Positions 55,201 through 60,846 of a stretch of 64,000 nt of DNA are shown here, piece after piece. The translations under genes were made by a program, and so were the position numbers. Position 1 is the first letter of the stretch; each line of letters starts with the position of its first letter. The notes beneath the pieces were generated by a model. It saw only the letters and a program-made list of their open reading frames with translations. It was not told the origin of the DNA and searched no databases. Location: positions 806,001 through 870,000 of the forward strand of contig CAWESA010000010.1 of the NCBI GenBank assembly GCA_963811605.1, read 5' to 3'. This DNA is from CAVQLX01 sp963811605. GTDB taxonomy: Bacteria > Desulfobacterota > Binatia > DP-6.

Positions 55201-55929
55201 GCCGATCTCCCAGCCTCCGTTGTCAGCGTTCCAGTATCCGGTCCCGGCCTCGAAGTCCTCGGGGTTTTTCAACGTAGGTGTGGCCACGTCGATCGAGATG
55301 TCGTCGATGTACCAGCCGGCGGCGGTGCTCCCCCCATCGGATGTGAAGTGGAAGGCGAGGCGGACCGTCGAATTCTGGTACGCCGTGAGGTTCACGACGT
55401 ACTGGGACCATACACGGCTATTGTTGAAGAACTCCCGCGAGACCGGGTCCCATGTGACCCCGTCATCCCGGGATACCTCGACCACCCCCTTGTCCTGCGG
55501 ATAGGTGTTGAACCAGTGCCAGAACCGCAGCACGAGCGACTGCCCGTTCCCCACCGTCGGCAACATGATCGGGGGGCTGATCAGGCGTGTGTCTGCGCTA
55601 TTCTCGTAGAAGCTGTGTAGCCCCGTCGCGGCACACTGCGCGCTGCCGCCATGGCAATCGCCTGGCCCGATCTCCCAACCTCCGTTGCTGACCGCCCATC
55701 GCCCGATCCCGTTCTCCCACGATTCGGAGAAGACGGCTTGGGCGCTGGCATCGTGGGACAAGAGGCACGTGCCGAGCAGGGCCACGAGCGCAATGACTGA
55801 TGACTGCCGAAACAGCCCGAAAGCCGGAGCGACGTGCCCCTTCAGGCCTGGTCTCTCCAGAGTCTGCCAGACGGTATGAGTCGTCTTCCAGGTCGGCTCG
55901 TGTGCGGCGCGATTCGATACCGAGCGCAT
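52273..55929 (-). CDS. Large exported protein: four jelly-roll repeats, seven Cys repeats, cohesin- and dockerin-like ends
   Basis: About 1218 residues. AGGAGG lies 6 bases before the ATG at 55929; an ATG 3 bases upstream is possible. A signal peptide (IALVALLGTCLLSHDASA) follows a long N-terminal lead. Residues about 80-680 are four 155-residue repeats with a MAM/jelly-roll look (VVEVSRDDGVTWDPVSREFF, STVRLAFHFTSDGG, GWYIDDISIDVA). Then come CGDGVVQPPEQCDEAG and seven Cys repeats (CRPSAGVCDVAETCSG type, about 715-945). A cohesin-like domain (about 980-1120) and a Cys-rich dockerin-like ending (GDCNCDGRVNSGDRVCLISK) complete it. Inside the cohesin-like part the sense shifts frame near 52850, returns near 52665, shifts again near 52550 and returns near 52500. 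Probably a surface protein; ligand unknown. Confidence 0.8.
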   Translation of the reverse strand: MRSVSNRAAHEPTWKTTHTVWQTLERPGLKGHVAPAFGLFRQSSVIALVALLGTCLLSHDASAQAVFSESWENGIGRWAVSNGGWEIGPGDCHGGSAQCAATGLHSFYENSADTRLISPPIMLPTVGNGQSLVLRFWHWFNTYPQDKGVVEVSRDDGVTWDPVSREFFNNSRVWSQYVVNLTAYQNSTVRLAFHFTSDGGSTAAGWYIDDISIDVATPTLKNPEDFEAGTGYWNADNGGWEIGPGDCHGGSAQCAATGLQSAYENSADTRLISPPIMLPTVGNGQSLVLRFWHWFNTYPQDKGVVEVSRDGGVTWDPVSREFFGNSRVWSQYVVNLTAYQNSTVRLAFHFTSDGGNTAAGWHIDDISIDVATPTLKNPEDFEAGTGYWNADNGGWEIGPGDCHGGSAQCAATGLHSFYENSADTRLISPPIMLPTVGNGQSLVLRFWHWFNTYPQDKGVVEVSRDDGVTWDPVSREFFGNSRVWSQYVVNLTAYQNSTVRLAFHFTSDGGSTAAGWHIDDISIDVATPTLKNPEDFEAGTGYWNADNGGWEIGPGDCHGGSAQCAATGLQSAYENSADTRLISPPIMLPTVGNGQSLVLRFWHWFNTYPQDKGVVEVSRDDGVTWDPPVSREFFGNSLVWSPYETNVTAYQNSTVRLAFHFTSDGGSTAAGWYIDDIVLLSCLAGGECQPIETPPSCGDGVVQPPEQCDEAGKNGGTSCCSTICQFRPAGQTCRPSAGVCDVAETCSGSAGSCPANAFLPSSVLCRPSAGVCDVAEKCTGVAAPCPDDAFAPSTTICRAADGACDVAETCSGTSATCPSDSKRPAGFPCRPSAGACDVAEACDGTRTECPADAFAPSATICRPAVGDCDVADHCTGSSAACPADDAVKPVGTTCRAAAGTCDVAETCDGASKACPGDSFKPSSVQCRAAIDACDIPESCSGGSPTCPEDVCAAGCPTCGNACGNGIVDPGETCDNSATQNGCGQDAVCDDACQTCKPAPPCASLSIPTLPAFAGGRVRVPVDLDPSTLRRRSQLHRRVADGPGGRPGARTRELHARHLHRYGGGAPHVPARRRRVRGHRGHRRRGTRPIQAIPAGPVTELLLRIGPGTAGQTIAVCVDPQSVAFGDPQASTPARPRRPTGSHRRRLVPACQGDCNCDGRVNSGDRVCLISKFFDPTLRGSCGCEDCNLSGGQIEPNAADAPCVTLCAFGQCPPTGRDQ
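53898..55689 (-). repeat. Four near-identical 465-bp tandem repeats within the large exported gene
   Basis: The marker ATGGCAATCGCCTGG occurs at 54256, 54721, 55186 and 55651, exactly 465 bases apart. Units 1 and 3 share LHSFYENSADTR while units 2 and 4 share LQSAYENSADTR, so the array looks like a duplicated two-unit block. Unit 4 has one extra Pro codon and several unique changes. Confidence 0.95.
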
Positions 55930-56175
55930 CATCTGCCTCCTTGTCGCACGGGAAGTCTCGCCTCAGCAGGAGCAATTGACGGACCAGTTGCCGCGAGTGT
56001 CACCGGGGGGCGAGGAGGCCTCGTCACGGCCCCGGAGCCACGGCTCCCCTCAACTGGCGTCGTGAGCCCGACTCAACGGCGGTACCGAGCCTCTTCGGCG
56101 GCGCGCCCCGATCACGGCGAAGCACCTCGAGTTTGGCATCTCCTGCTTGCTACGAATCATAGCTTATGTGTGATC

Positions 56176-56205
56176 ACCATAATGCGATTCCTCACTGGGC
56201 GTCAA
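56176..56205 (-). promoter_or_regulatory. Candidate promoter of the cohesin/dockerin-like operon
   Basis: On the minus strand TTGACG (56200-56205) is followed after 18 bases by TATGGT (56176-56181), in a locally AT-richer patch. Transcription from here would give a leader of about 235 bases before the first gene. The 381 bases between the two divergent genes (55930-56310) otherwise hold no gene. Confidence 0.5.
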
Positions 56206-56275
56206 CTTAAGGAATACCAGGAGGTGCTAAGATTAAGCGCACACCGGCTAGGATGCCGGGGGCAGGGGTAGGAAG

Positions 56276-56304
56276 TTGACTTCAGCGGCACGGAGACTGC
56301 TAAT
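56276..56304 (+). promoter_or_regulatory. Candidate promoter for a leaderless methyltransferase mRNA
   Basis: TTGACT (56276-56281), 17 bases, then GCTAAT (56299-56304). The GTG start of the methyltransferase is at 56311, where a transcript from this promoter would begin. There is no ribosome site, so a leaderless mRNA is plausible. Confidence 0.5.
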
Positions 56305-56310
56305 CGCCCA

Positions 56311-57444
56311 GTGACGCCGCACGAGTTGCCCCCGCACACAACTCGCCTTGCAGAGGCCTGCGAGGCCTTGGAGCAAGTGGTCGCCGATGTTCCAGAGCTG
56401 AATCGATTCTTCTCCCACGACGTACCCGCCTTGCTCGGCGAGCTTGCCGCCGCGGGTGATCGTCTCAAGAGCCTGCCTGTCGGTGCCTCGCTACCCGAGG
56501 CGGAGATTGAGATGGTAGGAGATGCCTTCGACACCGTGATCGCGCGCGGGGACCTGGCCCTCCGGCGCCTCCTGGCACGGCATCTGCGGGACGAAGTGCG
56601 AGCCTGCTTCCGCGCGCGCGTAATGCCGTGGGCCACCGGTAACCCCCTCCTGGAGGGGGCTCGGGCATCGAGCGCCCAGCGCCTGGCGCACGCCACTCTG
56701 TTGGACGGCCTGCACGGTCCCGAACCCGTCTATTCCGGCACAGCGCTCGGCGGCCTGCTCGACCGCTACCTGCGCGATCGCTGGCAGTTCGTCGTCCAGC
56801 GCAAGGACCACCTCGTCCAGTACCTAAGCAGGCTCGTCCTGGAGGCGACGGCGGCCGACCGAACCCTCACCGTCCTGGCGCTCGGCGCGTGCGCCTACCG
56901 GGAGTGGCTGGAGCTCGACTGGGACCTCGGTCGACCAGCCGAGCGCCGCCGTCGAGTCGATGTCGTCTGCGTCGACCAAGACGGCGCGGCGCACCACCAG
57001 GCGGCGGCCCGTCTCGAGCGAAATCGCCTGCTGTGCCGCGCGCGTTTCGTGGCGGCAGACCTGCGAAGCCTCGAGCCGGTCCTCGACGGCACCCCTCAAC
57101 TCTTCGACCTCGTCTACGCCGCGGGCCTGGCCGATCTGCTGTCAGACGGGCCCCTCACTGAGACATTGCGTTCGGCCTATGCACTCCTCGCCCCGGGTGG
57201 CCAGCTCCTGGTGACCCACACGGACTGCGAGCGGGCACCCCTTGAGGTCGGGGAATGGCTGCTCGGTCTCTCGCTCGAGCGCCGCACCGAGAGCACGTTC
57301 GCTGCGGTTCTCCGGCGCGCCCTGCGTGGTGTTGCTGGCGACCCTCAGACTAGACTCCGCCATGACCCAGGCGGGGTTACAGTTTTCGCAACCGTCCGAA
57401 CGACGCCGGACCCTCCCGTCGGCGCGGCCTCAAACGGGGGATGA
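56311..57444 (+). CDS. PhcB-like class I methyltransferase, copy 1
   Basis: A 377-residue protein. The N-terminal 150 residues are helical. GLLDRYLRDRWQFVVQRKDHL corresponds to the conserved RNRR-type segment before the SAM fold in the extracellular-factor (3-hydroxypalmitate methyl ester) synthase family. The Rossmann part has TLTVLALGACAYREWLELD in place of the usual glycine loop, DVVCVDQDGAAHHQAAARL, and the family hallmark FDLVYAAGLADLLSDG with LLAPGGQLLVTH. PhcB of Ralstonia, the type member, makes a 3-hydroxy fatty acid methyl ester signal. The glycine loop is atypical, so activity is not assured. Start is GTG 56311. A near copy is at 59710, and a kinase remnant follows it. Confidence 0.72.
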   Translation: MTPHELPPHTTRLAEACEALEQVVADVPELNRFFSHDVPALLGELAAAGDRLKSLPVGASLPEAEIEMVGDAFDTVIARGDLALRRLLARHLRDEVRACFRARVMPWATGNPLLEGARASSAQRLAHATLLDGLHGPEPVYSGTALGGLLDRYLRDRWQFVVQRKDHLVQYLSRLVLEATAADRTLTVLALGACAYREWLELDWDLGRPAERRRRVDVVCVDQDGAAHHQAAARLERNRLLCRARFVAADLRSLEPVLDGTPQLFDLVYAAGLADLLSDGPLTETLRSAYALLAPGGQLLVTHTDCERAPLEVGEWLLGLSLERRTESTFAAVLRRALRGVAGDPQTRLRHDPGGVTVFATVRTTPDPPVGAASNGG

Positions 57445-57514
57445 GTCCCCTGGAACCGGGGTTGAGGCAGACGGACCGGCCGCGGGTCGTTAGCTGATAT
57501 GGAACGATCCGTGG

Positions 57515-57803
57515 TCAACACTGCGAGTCCGCCGTGAGCCGCGCGAAGCGCAGGCGTTGGAGCGCCTTGCCCGCAAGCGCGATCACCGTGGCGGGTTGGC
57601 CCTGCCGACGCGTGCGCAGCGTCGGGCCGATGGCGGGCAGGTGGCGATAGTGCCGAGCGGCCTTCGACCACCACGCGCCGGGCATGCGCGTTGCCGACCT
57701 TGGTGATGCCACCCCGCCACAGCGTCTCGCCGCTGGAATGCTCGCTCGGAACCAGCCCGACGTTCGCCATCAGCGCCCGAACCGAGGCGAAGCGGCGTTC
57801 CAT
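57515..57803 (-). pseudogene. 3' fragment of an IS110-family transposase
   Basis: Minus-strand pieces ALMANVGLVPSEHSSGETLW, RGGITKVGNAHARRVVVE and, in another frame, HYRHLPAIGPTLRTRRQGQP with ATVIALAGKALQRL match the C-terminal transposase domain of IS110 elements. The catalytic N-terminal half is absent and one frameshift lies near 57665. The fragment sits between methyltransferase copy 1 and the kinase remnant, where copy 2 has no such insert. The remainder of 57445-57852 has no gene. Confidence 0.8.
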
Positions 57804-57852
57804 ATTGTCTAACAGGGTATCCCTGTATCCCTCGCGGCCCCACCTTTGCTAA

Positions 57853-58097
57853 GTGGGTCTCCGCGTCATGCTGGTAATTGCAACCACAGGGGAGCCGAAG
57901 GGCGGCCACCTGCTCGTCCCCGCCGTGCCGGTGGCGTGGTATGCCCGCCAGCGTATCCGCTGGGTCCGCGAGCGCTGGCTGACGTTCGTGGCTCTCGCCG
58001 TCGCCCTGCCGATCGCGGTGCCCGCGTTCCGGGGGACCCTCGACTGGCTCGGGCGTCCGTTTCCCGGCTTCTTCGTGATGGCGAACGACGTCAGATC
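57853..58097 (+). pseudogene. N-terminal remnant of a sensor kinase, copy 1
   Basis: About 80 residues (GLRVMLVIATTGEPKGGHLL to DWLGRPFPGFFVMAND) match the first 80 residues of the intact kinase at 60847 closely, including the first membrane helix, then stop. The upstream non-coding sequence (CTAACAGGGTATCCCT, TTTGCTAAGTGGG) is also shared with copy 2. The break point precedes the IS66 element, since the sequence on both sides of that element rejoins cleanly into non-kinase sequence. Confidence 0.8.
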
Positions 58098-59681
58098 GTC
58101 TTCGTTTAGCGCCTGCTGACGCTCGAGCGCCGGGAGCGCGCGCGCCGGTCAGGAGAGCGTGAGGTCGGCGACGACGGGGTGCGGGGCGCGCTGGAGGGCA
58201 ACGAGGAGCGCGAGGGGATCGCGCTGTTGCTGATGCGCCGTGCGCAGCACGCTGGCGAGCACCTGCTGCGTGGCCGCGCCGTGCGGCGTGCGGTTGCCGC
58301 CGCAGACCTTGCGCGTCACGACCGCGGGGCGGATCGCCTGCTCGGCCTGCCAGTTGGTCGCCGCGACGTCGGGGCGCGTGAGGCAGGTGAAGAGCGCGGC
58401 CCGTTCGGTCTGTAGGTGCTGGTGCAAGCGGCGATTCGGCGGAGGCACGATCTGCCCGGCGAGGACGCGATCGGTGGCGGCGGTGAGGCGGCCGAGCGCG
58501 ACGCGGAGCCCGTGGCCGGTGAGCGTGCCCGCGTCCCGGCGATCGCGCGGCGCGACGGCCCGGCGCAGGAGCCGGCGCACGGCGTGGGGAAACCGCGCTG
58601 CCCCGCGCGGGGCCGTCTCCAGCAGGAGATGGGTGCGCCGCAGTAGATGCGCGAGGCACGTTTGGTGCGTGGCGTGCGTCAGCTTGCGATACGGCGCCCA
58701 GCCGTCGCGCACGAGCCCCCCCGCGTAGTCGGCGCCGAGGATGGCGGTCGCCTGCGGGTACCCCCGGCCGGGTTGGGTCGCGGAGACGGTCACGGTCGGC
58801 GTCACGAACGCCCAGACCCACCACAGCCGCCCGCCGACCTTCCACCCGGTCTCGTCGGGCGCGACCACGGGACTGCGTCGCACGGCGCGCACCAAGGCGT
58901 GGTAGGTCGGCGAGGCGCGCGCCCCGAGGCGGTGGAGCGCCTGCGCCAGCCCGCCCGCCGTGATCGTCAGCCCGAACCCCGTGCGGAAGATCGTCGCCAC
59001 TTTCGCCAAGGGGACGCCGCGCCCCGTGTGGAGCCGGGCCGCCCACGCGACGGCGTGCGGACCGAGCTGCGAGGCGGCCGCGCCCGTCGCCGTCGAGGTC
59101 TGCCGCGCCGCGCGCCCCGCCACCCGGCGCCGACAGCCCTGGCACCGTCCGACGTGGCAGCGGAAGGCGGTCACGTGCGGCCGCACCGGGGGCAGGTCGG
59201 CTTGGTACTGCACCCGCACATCGCCCGTCCCGACGACGGCGTCCCCGCAGTGCGGACACGCGGCCGGGGGGAACACGTCCACCGTCACATCGACGTGGGC
59301 CGGCGGTGGCCGCCAGTGCCGTGGCCCGTGGTCCCGTCCCGCCTTGCGGCCCGGCCGCTTGGGCGTCGCCGTCGGCGGCCCCTTCGCAAAGGGCGCGGCC
59401 TGCCGCTTCGCGGCGCGGTGTGCCGCCTCCAGCTCGTCGCACAACCGATCCCGCTCGCGTTCCAAGCGATCCCGCTCGCGCTGCAGCCGATCGCGGGCGC
59501 GCTCGACGTCCGCCTTGTCGCGCTTCAGGCGCGCGATCTCATTCGCCTGCTCGCGAATCCGGCGTGCCAGCTCGTCCCGGGACGGGTCCGCCAGCTGCCA
59601 CCGCTCCGCCACGCCGTCACGAAAGCAGATCTCCCACCGTAGATCCACAACGCGCCGCGGCGCGCGGCGCTAAACGAATAC
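58098..59681 (-). mobile_element. Complete IS66-family element (single-transposase type)
   Basis: A 1584-bp element. Terminal inverted repeats GTCTTCGTTTAGCGCC (left) and GTATTCGTTTAGCGCC (right, read inward) match at 15 of 16 positions. It is flanked by the 8-bp direct repeat GTCAGATC at 58090-58097 and 59682-59689. An 8-bp duplication is the IS66 hallmark. Only the DDE transposase gene is present, without tnpA and tnpB, as in the ISBst12-like branch. The intact ends suggest a fairly recent insertion. Confidence 0.93.
58149..59648 (-). CDS. IS66-family transposase
   Basis: A 499-residue protein. An N-terminal coiled coil (about 25-80), a zinc-finger block with paired cysteines (CPHCGDAVVG, CQGCRRRV), and the DDE core: APDETGWKVGG, GADYAGGLVRDGWAPYRKL and NWQAEQAIRPAVVTRKVCGG supply the two Asp and the Glu. 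The C-terminal end (HQQQRDPLALL) is normal. It reads without interruption and the element's ends are intact, so it is probably active. Confidence 0.95.
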   Translation of the reverse strand: MDLRWEICFRDGVAERWQLADPSRDELARRIREQANEIARLKRDKADVERARDRLQRERDRLERERDRLCDELEAAHRAAKRQAAPFAKGPPTATPKRPGRKAGRDHGPRHWRPPPAHVDVTVDVFPPAACPHCGDAVVGTGDVRVQYQADLPPVRPHVTAFRCHVGRCQGCRRRVAGRAARQTSTATGAAASQLGPHAVAWAARLHTGRGVPLAKVATIFRTGFGLTITAGGLAQALHRLGARASPTYHALVRAVRRSPVVAPDETGWKVGGRLWWVWAFVTPTVTVSATQPGRGYPQATAILGADYAGGLVRDGWAPYRKLTHATHQTCLAHLLRRTHLLLETAPRGAARFPHAVRRLLRRAVAPRDRRDAGTLTGHGLRVALGRLTAATDRVLAGQIVPPPNRRLHQHLQTERAALFTCLTRPDVAATNWQAEQAIRPAVVTRKVCGGNRTPHGAATQQVLASVLRTAHQQQRDPLALLVALQRAPHPVVADLTLS

Positions 59682-59709
59682 GTCAGATCTTCCCTCGTCT
59701 TCCCACCAA

Positions 59710-60771
59710 ATGGTCGACGACGCTCCCGAGCTGCGGCGATTCTTTTCCGAAGACGTTCCCGGCTGCTTCCGCCGGCTAGACGCCGTGCGTGATCGTATCG
59801 AGCACCTACCCGCGGGGGCGTCGATCCCGGAATCAGAGATGGACGCAGTACGACACACGGTCGACACTCTCATCGCGCACGGGCAGCGTGCGCTCGAGTG
59901 CGTGGTGGCACGACATCTGCACGACGAGGTGCGAGCCTGCTTCCGCGCGCGACTCGTACCCTGGGCCGCGGGCAATCCACTGCTGGAGACGGCGCTGGCA
60001 ATGAGCGCGCCGCGGCACGAGCACGCCAGCCTGCTCGAAGCCCTCCACGGTCCCGAGCCGGTTTACTCCGGCAGCGGGCTCGGCGGGGTGCTCGACCGCT
60101 ATGTCCGCGACCGCTGGCGTTTCGTGGTGCAGCGCAAGGACCACCTGGTCCAGCATCTCGAGCGCCTGATCGAAGACGCCGTCGAGGCAGATCGAGCGAT
60201 CTCGATTCTCGCGCTCGGCACGGGCATGTGCCGTGAATGGCTGGAGCTCGACTGGGATCTGGGCCGCCCTGCGGAGCGTCATGAACGCGTCGATCTCGTC
60301 TGCATCGAGCCCGACGACGCGGTGCGCCGGCAGGCGGCGACGCGGCTGGCGCGCAACCGGTTGCTGCGGCGCTCGCGCTTCGTTGCAGGCGACTTGCGGC
60401 CGCCGTGGCCGCTCGAGGACGCAGCCGCGCAGTTCGACCTGGTCTATGCCGCCGGGGCCGCCGATCTCCTGCCCGACGGTGCGTTCGCCGACGTCGTGCG
60501 CAGCGCGTACGGGCTGGTCGGTCCCGGCGGCCATCTCCTCGTGACCCACACGGACGCCGAGCGCGCGCCGCTGGAGATCGGCGAGTGGCTCCTGGGTCTC
60601 ACGCTGGAGCGACGGTCGGCCCGCGACTTCGCGGCCATCCTGCATCGCGCTCTGCGAGGCGTCGCGGGCCTCCCGGAGTTCGGTCTCCGGCACGATCCGG
60701 GCGGGGCAACACTGTTCGCCACCATCAAACCGCCTCGCACACCGGTACTCAACCCGAGGCGATCCGTCTGA
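59710..60771 (+). CDS. PhcB-like class I methyltransferase, copy 2 (N-terminally shortened)
   Basis: A 353-residue protein aligned to copy 1 over almost its whole length: DEVRACFRARLVPWAAGNPL, GVLDRYVRDRWRFVVQRKDH, ISILALGTGMCREWLELDWD, FDLVYAAGAADLLPDG and LVGPGGHLLVTHTDAERAP. It starts at MVDDAPELRRFF, corresponding to about residue 25 of copy 1, so about 25 N-terminal residues are missing; only sequence shared with the IS66 flank lies before it and no ribosome site is seen. The LALGTGxxRE loop is closer to a normal SAM site than in copy 1. It is followed after 75 bases by the intact sensor kinase, which makes it the copy likely to work with it. Family assignment (3-hydroxy acid methyl ester synthase-like) is by motif recall. 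Confidence 0.72.
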   Translation: MVDDAPELRRFFSEDVPGCFRRLDAVRDRIEHLPAGASIPESEMDAVRHTVDTLIAHGQRALECVVARHLHDEVRACFRARLVPWAAGNPLLETALAMSAPRHEHASLLEALHGPEPVYSGSGLGGVLDRYVRDRWRFVVQRKDHLVQHLERLIEDAVEADRAISILALGTGMCREWLELDWDLGRPAERHERVDLVCIEPDDAVRRQAATRLARNRLLRRSRFVAGDLRPPWPLEDAAAQFDLVYAAGAADLLPDGAFADVVRSAYGLVGPGGHLLVTHTDAERAPLEIGEWLLGLTLERRSARDFAAILHRALRGVAGLPEFGLRHDPGGATLFATIKPPRTPVLNPRRSV

Positions 60772-60810
60772 ACCGCGGTTGAGCCCTACAGCCAAACCCC
60801 TGACCTCTAC

Positions 60811-60846
60811 CTAACAGGGTATCCCTCCGGGTCCCGCCTTTGCTAA
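60811..60846 (+). promoter_or_regulatory. Conserved non-coding block before the sensor kinase (also at 57809)
   Basis: CTAACAGGGTATCCCT at 60811-60826 and TTTGCTAAGTGG at 60839-60850 are kept almost unchanged at 57809-57824 and 57844-57856 before the truncated copy, while nearby bases differ. AGGGTATCCCT is a small dyad and GCTAAG could be a -10 element. A regulatory role is inferred from conservation between the copies only. Confidence 0.4.

Noticed and set aside
53898..55689. Regular repeats as a CRISPR or non-coding satellite
   Set aside because: The 465-base period is a multiple of three, stays in one open frame and encodes a repeated protein domain.
60811..60826. Resemblance of CTAACAGGGTATCCCT to the I-SceI recognition site
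   Set aside because: Only part of the 18-base site matches and no homing endonuclease is nearby; the shared block is better explained by the duplication.
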